Below are positions 36,501 to 43,035 of a stretch of 64,000 nt of DNA, piece by piece. Location of the stretch: NCBI RefSeq assembly GCF_002056795.1, contig NZ_CP020104.1:1065001-1129000 (forward strand). The letters are read 5' to 3'. A model generated the notes under the pieces. That model made no database searches. It was not told the DNA's origin and saw nothing but the letters and a program-made list of their open reading frames with translations. The DNA is from Spirosoma aerolatum (GTDB taxonomy: Bacteria > Bacteroidota > Bacteroidia > Cytophagales > Spirosomataceae). Within the stretch, counting starts at the first letter, position 1. Each line of letters starts with the position of its first letter. The position numbers and the translations under genes are program-made.

Positions 36501-37493
36501 GCTAAGACAGAGCCAAAAATAGGTTTGTGAGTACGATTTTGGGGTGCGAACGGTTAAAGCCACATCGTTTTTCAGCCGGTTGTAAAGGCTGGGACTTAAC
36601 AACCGAATCTGATGCTCGTGGCCTTCAAAACGGTATTTTTCGCGCCCAAATAAAACCTTTAATCGGTCGAACAGGCCGGGCGGATAGAGCTTTTCGACAC
36701 CTTTTCGCGTTCCAAACTCATAGTAGGGATGAATAGGTAGTACGCTGTAGGCCTCACCTTCGGTGAGGCCACGAAAGGAAAAGCGACCCTCTGCATTTGT
36801 CCGGGCATATCGCTCGTAGAAAAGCAGGCTATCTGCCTGACCAGCCTGACGCAATACAACCTGGTAGCCTCCTGCCTTATCTAACGATGTGCGGATAAGT
36901 CCGGTCTGCTCTTCATCGAGGCTTACATCAGGCATGTGTCGATGCAATCGTACCAGTACTCCCGCCATGGGGCGCTTAGCTGCATCGACCACCTGACCGT
37001 TCATCGATAAGCCACCTTCACCAACCTGAGCCGGTAACGAAACAGGGTGTTTCTGTTCCTGATCCAGTAAAGTAGAATCCAGACCAAGTTGCCGAAGTGA
37101 TTGCGAAACCTGCCCTTTGAAGTAAGGGCCTCCTAGCGAGTCGGCAAGCCGAGCCACAATTTTAAAGGCGCTCTTATTCAGCGTACCCAGGTTTTCTAGA
37201 CGGCCCACGTGCGCCAGAGAATCACAGAGGGCGCTGGCCAGCAGGTGCCGATCGCGCTGGTCTTCCAGGTAAAAGTTTTGTTTAAGAAACGATTCTACCT
37301 CCGGCACACTCAGCCCAGCTTCCATATTTAGCGCCTGGCCGGCCTGATAAGCCATATCTACCCGTTCTACATCAGCGATCAGTACATGATGCATTCGCCA
37401 AAAGCAGAATCCTAGTACGGTTGTGATGATTAGTAACCACCGAAATTCCTGAGAGCGTTTTGTCGCAAACGAATGGGTTGGTAATGGAGCCAT
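33528..37493 (-). CDS. Giant SEDS (RodA/FtsW) and class B penicillin-binding protein fusion
   Basis: The protein has 1321 residues. Residues 1-300 hold one membrane segment and a periplasmic part with carboxypeptidase-regulatory-like beta segments (M-N-G-Q-V-V-D-A-A-K-R-P-M-A-G-V). A SEDS multi-pass domain follows (about 330-740) with F-Q-P-S-E-L-I-K and M-K-M-G-D-T-G-P-A, the region of the catalytic Asp of this glycosyltransferase family. After another membrane segment comes a PBP2/FtsI-like transpeptidase: pedestal (N-P-R-I ... G-T-I-Y-D-R-N-G-L-I-L-A), active-site Ser1028 and Lys1031 in P-G-S-S-V-K, S-S-N motif, and K-T-G-T. Thus polymerase and cross-linker, normally two interacting proteins, are joined in one chain. 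It lies 46 bases downstream of a PP2C gene. Expected to build peptidoglycan at the inner membrane. Confidence 0.93.
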   Translation of the reverse strand: MAPLPTHSFATKRSQEFRWLLIITTVLGFCFWRMHHVLIADVERVDMAYQAGQALNMEAGLSVPEVESFLKQNFYLEDQRDRHLLASALCDSLAHVGRLENLGTLNKSAFKIVARLADSLGGPYFKGQVSQSLRQLGLDSTLLDQEQKHPVSLPAQVGEGGLSMNGQVVDAAKRPMAGVLVRLHRHMPDVSLDEEQTGLIRTSLDKAGGYQVVLRQAGQADSLLFYERYARTNAEGRFSFRGLTEGEAYSVLPIHPYYEFGTRKGVEKLYPPGLFDRLKVLFGREKYRFEGHEHQIRLLSPSLYNRLKNDVALTVRTPKSYSQTYFWLCLSLLGSFWAVHFLWVWQRFAGDALLLPTLLLLVGFSFLTVSSLQQPVLDTFYSRYMVWGHPVPLGISLGVLLMGGLSLVNIAGFLYTNQRTKRQRISNSVGLLALLLALATAFLGSGPEGSGVQVNLSIGPIKFQPSELIKFLLVLYLAYTAEDLRVVGGSKSSFRDQLPYVWKPLLLTLFILALFMKMGDTGPAIIACTVVIVFIYLIRRNTQVLVAYIALVVGFYFIGQLLPGIGDRLVERTAMWLNRWNNEVRGGDHTAHSIWTFASGGFTGQGFGQGEAQTLPAAHTDMILASFGEEVGWLGLAAFCLIYFMLLQRILLIAIRSISPFQFLLGVGIFLAIGLQAVLIIGGSAGLLPLTGVALPFMSYGNISMLLHLMFLSLLIHMSAFSNKVRQPAATQLYLPYLRLLGNTFGIFFLFVLGTLAWIQLIQAKEYVVRPALVANRQGERVVSYNPRIELLAQKIPAGTIYDRNGLILATSRPEQLTQQRSELEKYLSSYQLTALSYRRQRRYYPFGAHTFFWTGDQNRHQWYKNNGYFAELRHLTQLRGYNTTPEEANSHQQVTATHYRPDRFLPSYSKQTDVRLFDYHTLAPLLIKGIDSDEVKQFAAQNRDFKLTLDAALQMALQKGLAESESKNKRISVVVTRSTSGDVLASAVWPLAEPSLDETNAYRSEQPDDLSPTDQDLGMFYATAPGSSVKILTALAGFNKLGSAADTVTYAVKQDEAIRRDKKGNPTEPLGLHVTMEEAIVKSSNVYFIKLANDKNLKQELVNLYYPLGFRLGTTVDKRLKIVGANLLTTDPVSPPVEQEMIQAMNQILEKGRRNFSGNGPSAVRFSGELSKVAWGQGVLDATPLGLARLGATIANGGRLAPSRFLLSVSGKDSAKISTLKLTQPDYAATVQRYMALQTNTKALSKETGLVLYGKTGTPNRIISGKGLRNDGIYVFFAQHPTDRSFTVVCIRVEAGTNSKEAVSLAKEVVIPILRKFAYM

Positions 37494-37539
37494 ACGGCTT
37501 AAATACAGTTATGGATAGCTTACTAGACAAAAGATTCAG

Positions 37540-39036
37540 TTACTTTGTAAAAAAGGGCCTTGGGTTTTTGGGATAAGTGTTCGCAGGGTGGACAGAGCCC
37601 AGCCGAAGCGTATCCATTGCCGACGGATTAACATAACGAATCGGTATAGTCGTTTTTATAAATTGCAGACTATCTGCCTGATAGGTAGATGTTGCTGTTT
37701 GTATACCAACCGAAAAGCCACTGAGCCGAAGGTTACGCAGAACAATGGGCCGTTTGCCGGACAGGAGTAGTGCGGCAGGGCCCTGAAAACTTGAGTCAGC
37801 CGTAATGGATACATCACCATCGCCAATAACCACTAATGAGTCTTTTAGCTCAATCGGGCTGGTTAGCGTAATAGTTGGTCCAAAAACGGCTTTGCTTAAG
37901 CGCACAATCCGCTGGGGCGATTGACGAACCTGGTCGATCAGACGGCGTAATTTAGCCTCTTCGGCCGAATGCCTGACAACAGACAACATCATTGGCTTAC
38001 TTTTAGCCAAGGGGGCATTTACCTGGCTTACGAGTCGAACGACTACGGCTAACAGAAGCAGGCAGAGTACTGAAAGAACCCAAACGGCCCATTTCAATCG
38101 ATTTTGTAGGCTTGCAGGCTCTTGAGCTGATTGGGTTGCAAACAACTCATTCGTACTGGCGAGTTGAGGCTTGTCTACAATTGGCTTAGTAGCTGCGTGA
38201 CCCGGCTCTGCCATAACGGGCGAACAAGTCTGATTACGAACCAGTACAATGGTGACATTATCCCTGCCACCTGCTGCCAAGGCATTTTCTAGTAATTCAT
38301 CAATCTGGCTCTCAAGCGAGCTCCGCTTACTAAGGGTTGTTTCGATGGACCGACTAGCTACCATGTCAGTTAATCCATCACTACAAAGAAGTATTACATC
38401 TCCAGGCAAAAATGTAGCTTCGCCGATTTCCGTCAGTTCATCGCCCTCTACGGGTATGGAGCTGCCGACATCGCGCGTTATTTCATTGCGCCGAGGGTGG
38501 CTCATTGCTTCGGCTTCGGTTAGTTGACCCGAATCTTCTAATAGGCCAGTAACCGAGTGATCGTGGGTAAGCTTTGTTAATTCGGTTTGATGCAGTCGAT
38601 AAAGCCGCGTATCGCCAACGTGGGCAAAATAAAGCTTCTGCTCATGTACGTCCGTTACCGCTACAGTGAGTACACACCCCATTTCCTGGTATTGATCTTT
38701 CTGCTGCCTCTCTTCATAAATGCGTCGATTGGCATATTCAACGGCTTCCCGGAGCATCTGTTTCAGCTCGCCGGAAGCTTTGTTCATGACTTGCTCAAGG
38801 GCATTTCGAGCCAGTTCAGCTGCGTATTCCCCTCCGGCATATCCACCGACACCGTCGATAACTGCAAACATACTTTTGCCGGACGACTGACTCCAGAGCG
38901 GAGAAAGCATAATGAACGTATCTTGGTTCGATTGGCGTACACGGCCTGGGTGCGTTCGACCGGCAAAGAGGATCAAAGGCCGCTTTGATTCGTCAGAAAA
39001 CGTGTCAATGGCTTCTTCCATATTGTTAGAGGCCAT
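37540..39036 (-). CDS. PP2C-type Ser/Thr phosphatase, membrane-bound (PstP-like)
   Basis: The 498-residue protein has a PP2C domain at about 20-275 with R-Q-S-N-Q-D-T-F, V-I-D-G-V-G-G-Y, A-H-V-G-D-T-R, L-L-C-S-D-G-L and G-G-R-D-N-V-T motifs; all metal ligands are present. One membrane segment lies at about 313-335. The C-terminal, extracytoplasmic part (about 345-498) has short beta repeats like a right-handed helix (I-V-L-R-N-L-R-L-S-G-F-S-V-G-I-Q). In actinobacteria PstP likewise has an inner phosphatase and one membrane segment and stands next to rodA and pbpA, as here. Upstream by 5 bases is a small membrane-peptide gene. Confidence 0.93.
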   Translation of the reverse strand: MASNNMEEAIDTFSDESKRPLILFAGRTHPGRVRQSNQDTFIMLSPLWSQSSGKSMFAVIDGVGGYAGGEYAAELARNALEQVMNKASGELKQMLREAVEYANRRIYEERQQKDQYQEMGCVLTVAVTDVHEQKLYFAHVGDTRLYRLHQTELTKLTHDHSVTGLLEDSGQLTEAEAMSHPRRNEITRDVGSSIPVEGDELTEIGEATFLPGDVILLCSDGLTDMVASRSIETTLSKRSSLESQIDELLENALAAGGRDNVTIVLVRNQTCSPVMAEPGHAATKPIVDKPQLASTNELFATQSAQEPASLQNRLKWAVWVLSVLCLLLLAVVVRLVSQVNAPLAKSKPMMLSVVRHSAEEAKLRRLIDQVRQSPQRIVRLSKAVFGPTITLTSPIELKDSLVVIGDGDVSITADSSFQGPAALLLSGKRPIVLRNLRLSGFSVGIQTATSTYQADSLQFIKTTIPIRYVNPSAMDTLRLGSVHPANTYPKNPRPFFTK

Positions 39037-39041
39037 GCAGG

Positions 39042-39125
39042 TCAGTCAGGTTTATTCTGTAAATGAGATCGAACGAGCAGTAGAGCAACTATCAGTAAAA
39101 CGACGATTAACAGGGTATCAATCAT
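39042..39125 (-). CDS. 27-residue single-pass membrane peptide
   Basis: Between the FHA gene (stop at 39144) and the PP2C gene (start at 39036) a small frame reads from the ATG at 39123-39125 to a TGA at 39042-39044. The peptide starts M-I-D-T-L-L-I-V-V-L-L-I-V and is hydrophobic through L-L-L-V, followed by R-S-H-L-Q-N-K-P-D, a textbook single membrane helix with a positive end. The gaps of 18 and 5 bases fit a closely packed operon. Small single-pass peptides often adjust membrane kinases, phosphatases or wall enzymes. Only the sequence pattern and position support it, so the call is tentative. Confidence 0.5.
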   Translation of the reverse strand: MIDTLLIVVLLIVALLLVRSHLQNKPD

Positions 39126-39143
39126 AGCATTGTCTGGAGAAAT

Positions 39144-40154
39144 TTAGAGGTTGGGAAAAAACTCCAGTTCAACCGTATGATTTAAAAGCAGTTTACTACC
39201 CAGAGTTAAAGGTGTGTAGATAAACTGGCCTTTTTCCGGCAAACTTTGCGTGAGAGGTTTTTCGTCAAGCAAGGTTTCTTTGTTACTTAAAACGGCTACT
39301 TCAAAATGCCCTAGGGTGTCGTTGTAACGAATTCGTGCGTGTGGATTGGAAACATAGCGCGACTCGATCCGTACTTCATAATGATCATTATCCGGTTCTT
39401 TGCGGGCAATGGTGATCTCACGTTTATTCATAAAATAATCCCATGAGTCGGCATCATCGGGCTTCACCCGAATGCGGGCCAGGGGTGCATCCGACCACAG
39501 CCGGTCGATGGGTGCAGCGGATGGCGTACTGGAAGGTTTTAGCCCCGGACGTAGAATAGGTACCCAAAATAAGCCACCAGGTTCATAAGCGACAGCCGGG
39601 AACTGATCCAGCGCCATAGCCAGGTTTCGGAAAGTCTGACTTTGTGCGTTGCGGACCGTTCCGCGTCGGTTGGTTGCTCCGGTGGGTCCAGCACCCGATT
39701 CGCGGTTATCATCCGGCGCCGGGCCTACCAGTTCGCTAAAAATAAGCAAGTTGTCGGGTTTGATGGTTTCCTGCGCGAACTCTTCCGTAGCCACAAACTG
39801 AAACTGCCATCTTATTGCCAGAGGGGCTATCTTCAGAGCGGAAGCCTCTTTGCGTTTCAGGTCCAACGCTGTTTGCAACTTTTGGTCAAAAAAAATGACT
39901 ACTTCGTCAACAACGGCTTTAAAGGCTGCTTTTTGACGCTCGTAAACTTCTGGATGCATGCAGATTATATAACTACAATGCGGAATTAGTTTTAGATAAG
40001 TGCTTTCTTCCAGAAGCGACTGTTGAAAAGCAAGCAGGAGCTCATCAATAATACGACGTGATCCGACGCGAAGCTGAGTAGCTGGCTGAGGTTCGGCTTC
40101 TCGATACACATCCGTTGTCAGCTTTTGAAACAAGGATTGAATAGTATGAAACAT
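39144..40154 (-). CDS. FhaA-like protein: helical N-terminal domain, linker, C-terminal FHA
   Basis: The 336-residue protein has an N-terminal alpha/beta part of about 145 residues (I-I-D-E-L-L-L-A-F-Q-Q-S-L, L-K-L-I-P-H-C-S-Y-I-I-C-M-H-P) that recalls the FhaA-type N-terminal domain (DUF3662), a middle part rich in Pro and Gly, and a C-terminal FHA domain (about 235-336) with E-I-T-I-A-R-K, Y-V-S-N-P-H-A-R-I-R-Y and a later turn. In mycobacteria FhaA connects PknB to wall synthesis. It is the first gene of the minus-strand unit FHA, membrane peptide, PP2C, RodA-PBP, and faces a similar FHA gene on the plus strand. Confidence 0.82.
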   Translation of the reverse strand: MFHTIQSLFQKLTTDVYREAEPQPATQLRVGSRRIIDELLLAFQQSLLEESTYLKLIPHCSYIICMHPEVYERQKAAFKAVVDEVVIFFDQKLQTALDLKRKEASALKIAPLAIRWQFQFVATEEFAQETIKPDNLLIFSELVGPAPDDNRESGAGPTGATNRRGTVRNAQSQTFRNLAMALDQFPAVAYEPGGLFWVPILRPGLKPSSTPSAAPIDRLWSDAPLARIRVKPDDADSWDYFMNKREITIARKEPDNDHYEVRIESRYVSNPHARIRYNDTLGHFEVAVLSNKETLLDEKPLTQSLPEKGQFIYTPLTLGSKLLLNHTVELEFFPNL

Positions 40155-40387
40155 TTTGTTTATGTCGTAAAATATTGTGTCTTTATGGATAAACTCTAGA
40201 TGGCTATTTCCTTTGTAATGTAGCGTCAGAATATACTGTTTTAATTAAGTAGAGCAAATTAAATAAAAAGCATTGGGTCGCAAAGAAATAAGATAGTACA
40301 CTGTGTTTATTTTTTGATGTTTATGTACTTTCTTTGAGTAAGTTAGCTTGTCAATTTAGTCCATTCCTTCGTTCATTCCTTCACTTT
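40155..40387. promoter_or_regulatory. A+T-rich divergent promoter region of the two FhaA-like genes
   Basis: These 233 bases separate two FHA genes read in opposite directions, so both signalling units probably start here. The stretch is A+T-rich; I could not assign a convincing TAnnTTTG box or operator. No gene is seen in it. Confidence 0.45.
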
Positions 40388-41197
40388 ATGTTGACTAAAC
40401 TTATTGATTCGTTTCGAAAACGGGAGGAGTCTTACCACGAGTTTATAAAAGCCGCTCAGGATGCCACCGACGACGCTTTAAGAGATTTTAGCAAAGAATC
40501 GTCTGTTCCCTTAGTCGGAATTACTTTATATGTAGTCAGTAACGATGAAGTGGCCCGACAGAAACTGGCACAGCATTTGGCGCAGCCAAACTTTGTGACG
40601 GATTGGCAAGCTGCGTTTGCTCAGGAGGCCGCTTACGCGGCTGCTAATTGCCTCTGGCAAGCTGAGCTTGTCGTCGAGAAACCTCATCACCTTCATCATC
40701 TTCGGCTTTTTCAGCGGCATTCGTCAACCTATCAATTCGGTGTATGGCTAATTTTACGTCAACAGGCTTACCAGGCTATAGAGCCGCTCGCAGCTTACGT
40801 TTATCAAGGTGAAACAAGATTTGCCCTACAACCAACTGCCGATAAACTTTCCTTTCAAATTGGGCGTGGAAGTAACCCCCGGTTAGATGACGGGTTCTAT
40901 CGGGAAAATCACATTTATTTTATCGACTCCGAGAGAAATAGTGGCATCAGTCGCAATCATGCTGTCATTCGATACGATCCCCAACAGCGCCGTTTTTTGC
41001 TAAAGGCCGAAAACAAACGGCTAACTGTTCGGGCAGAGGGCGCTGTTCAGCCTATCCAGTTAAACTACAGCGGGGCTACTCATATCTTGGCCGAAGGCGA
41101 TCAGATTTCGTTGGATAGTACTAATCCACAGGGGCTCCTTTTGTTTTCGTTCCATCCCTCACTTACGAATGAGTTCGGATCAGACCCAGCGGTTTAA
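40388..41197 (+). CDS. FhaA-like protein with C-terminal FHA domain
   Basis: The protein is 269 residues from the ATG at 40388 (M-L-T-K-L-I-D-S-F-R-K-R); an in-frame TTG further upstream is not used. An N-terminal alpha/beta part of about 130 residues is followed by an FHA domain at about 160-255 with S-F-Q-I-G-R-G-S, G-I-S-R-N-H-A-V-I-R-Y and a later L-A-E-G-D-Q-I turn. The layout matches the FHA protein at 39144 on the other strand, and both recall actinobacterial FhaA. The last 29 bases overlap the start of the following kinase gene, so the two proteins should be made together and probably interact. Confidence 0.82.
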   Translation: MLTKLIDSFRKREESYHEFIKAAQDATDDALRDFSKESSVPLVGITLYVVSNDEVARQKLAQHLAQPNFVTDWQAAFAQEAAYAAANCLWQAELVVEKPHHLHHLRLFQRHSSTYQFGVWLILRQQAYQAIEPLAAYVYQGETRFALQPTADKLSFQIGRGSNPRLDDGFYRENHIYFIDSERNSGISRNHAVIRYDPQQRRFLLKAENKRLTVRAEGAVQPIQLNYSGATHILAEGDQISLDSTNPQGLLLFSFHPSLTNEFGSDPAV

Positions 41198-42842
41198 CAT
41201 CGCTCGCTACGTTCGCGTTGGCCAGCTTGGAAAAGGGACGTTTAGTACCGTTTACAAAGTAATCCGAAACGGTCAGCCACAACAGGTGTATGCGCTGAAA
41301 GTACTGCGAGAGTCTATGGCTACGCCAGACGAACTTCAGCATTTTCGGGAAGAAGCGCAGTTGATGCAACGCCTTAACTCGCCCAGCTTTCCACAATTTC
41401 ATGAGTTTGGGCAGGAGTTGGATTACGTTTTCATTGCTATGGAGTTTGTCGAAGGAAAAAGCCTGGAGGAGATTCTTAGCACTGAATCGACATTACCGAC
41501 TATTCAGGTCTGCCGATTAATTCAGCAGATCGGTTCCGCCCTCGATCAGCTCCAGAATCAGGGGGTTGTTCATCGGGACGTAAAGCCGTCGAATCTCATG
41601 CGACGCCCAGGTGGAAATTTTGTGTTGATGGATTTGGGAATTGCCTGCCAATCGGCACCACTCGCCCAGCCCGATCAGGCCGGAACTCCCGAATACATGG
41701 CTCCCGAACGTTTCTATGAAGGCGCTCGGCTAGACTTTACTGCCGATGTATATAGTCTTGGTTGTGTGATCTATCAGTGCCTGACAGGTGAATTACCCAT
41801 TGCTCCTGGAACAAATTTTCTGAACGCCCTGGAAACAGTTTTGCCTAAACCAATACGAGCGTATCGATCAGAATTTCCAGAAGCGTTAGACCGGGTTATT
41901 TTAAAAATGCTGTCGAAAGAACCGGGCAATCGATTCCGAAACGGAGCCGAATTATCAACTGCTTTCGCTTCTGCCTGTCGGGAAGTGGCTCTTGCCAAGG
42001 CCAGCCGTTTGGATCGGCCTACTCTTAAAAATGAGGCCTCGGTTTGGTATGAATATGCGATAGCCTGTCTGCCTGATAACGTTTTATTACAACAGGAATA
42101 TGATAGCTGGAAACAACAGGTTTTTAGGCAGGATGCTCCGTACGCTGACACGGTGACCGGAACGAAGCCAAAACGTGGCCCATCAATTGGCCAGCGTCCT
42201 CGTCCGTTTGTTGATAACGGAAAAGCGATAAAGAAAGCTCCCGTCGAATCAACATCTCCGAATCGACAAACGGGCCAGTCCGGCGACTGGCTATCTAGAC
42301 GAATTTTGCCGGGTATTTTACTGCTTTTGAGTGGGTTGGTTTTAGTTTTTTTTCTTAAGGAAATTTTCTTCAAACCCGCTAAGCAGCCCAAAATAAGTAA
42401 CCAGTCTGCTGCTACAGATTCGACGGTAACAACGGATACACCAGTTTATGCAACGATTGCCCCCGCAGAGGCTCGAAAGCTTTTGAATAAGGGTAATGAT
42501 TATCTGTTAGGGCGAAACGGTAAGTCCAAAAACCCATCCAGAGCGATGCTATATTTGAAACGGGCAGCTTATACATCCGATAATGCCATAGTGATTGAAG
42601 CCAGCTATGCGGTTGGCAGTTATTACGCTACGAAAAGGCAGGATGAGAAGGCCCAGTTCTGGCTCAAGCGGGCTGCGGGCTGCGAGAGTGCTGAAGCAGA
42701 ATTATTGTTAGGTAAGCTTATTGAACGGCAATCGGATAGTCGATCTTATCAATCAACGGCCTGCTACTGGTATCAACGGGCCGCCCAGCACAATAACCAG
42801 GAAGCCAAACAGGCCATCAGGAGATTACATTGCTCTACTTGA
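41169..42842 (+). CDS. Ser/Thr protein kinase, membrane-bound with Sel1-like C-terminal part
   Basis: The 557-residue protein has a complete N-terminal kinase domain (about 12-275): G-K-G-T-F-S-T-V-Y, Lys in Y-A-L-K-V-L, H-R-D-V-K-P-S-N, D-L-G (a common variant of D-F-G) and G-T-P-E-Y-M-A-P-E. A linker of about 100 residues leads to a membrane segment at about 376-397, then a periplasmic part with Sel1-like helical pairs (A-M-L-Y-L-K-R-A-A, A-Q-F-W-L-K-R-A-A-G, A-C-Y-W-Y-Q-R-A-A). The start overlaps the preceding FHA gene by 29 bases. It is more distant from the two kinases at 17.5-20.7 kb and could be the functional match of PknB in this cluster. Confidence 0.93.
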   Translation: MSSDQTQRFNIARYVRVGQLGKGTFSTVYKVIRNGQPQQVYALKVLRESMATPDELQHFREEAQLMQRLNSPSFPQFHEFGQELDYVFIAMEFVEGKSLEEILSTESTLPTIQVCRLIQQIGSALDQLQNQGVVHRDVKPSNLMRRPGGNFVLMDLGIACQSAPLAQPDQAGTPEYMAPERFYEGARLDFTADVYSLGCVIYQCLTGELPIAPGTNFLNALETVLPKPIRAYRSEFPEALDRVILKMLSKEPGNRFRNGAELSTAFASACREVALAKASRLDRPTLKNEASVWYEYAIACLPDNVLLQQEYDSWKQQVFRQDAPYADTVTGTKPKRGPSIGQRPRPFVDNGKAIKKAPVESTSPNRQTGQSGDWLSRRILPGILLLLSGLVLVFFLKEIFFKPAKQPKISNQSAATDSTVTTDTPVYATIAPAEARKLLNKGNDYLLGRNGKSKNPSRAMLYLKRAAYTSDNAIVIEASYAVGSYYATKRQDEKAQFWLKRAAGCESAEAELLLGKLIERQSDSRSYQSTACYWYQRAAQHNNQEAKQAIRRLHCST

Positions 42843-43035
42843 TTAACCTGGTCATTTAGACCGATCTCCTTGGAATAACCAGCCTCTGACTGGCGCTTGA
42901 ATTGACCGTCTATAAGCTACAATTTCGGATTTAAACAACTATTTATTGTAAAGCTCATTGACCTTTTCCTGTCTGCTTGGATCTACTGGATATAGACCTA
43001 TGCCGATTTGAAGATGATGTCTTTTACATAGAGAG

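Noticed and set aside
33528..37493. The RodA-PBP gene as two separate genes joined by an error
   Set aside because: The frame is open and protein-like without interruption through the junction (about 35,200-35,350), with a proper membrane segment between the domains, so I treat it as a true fusion.
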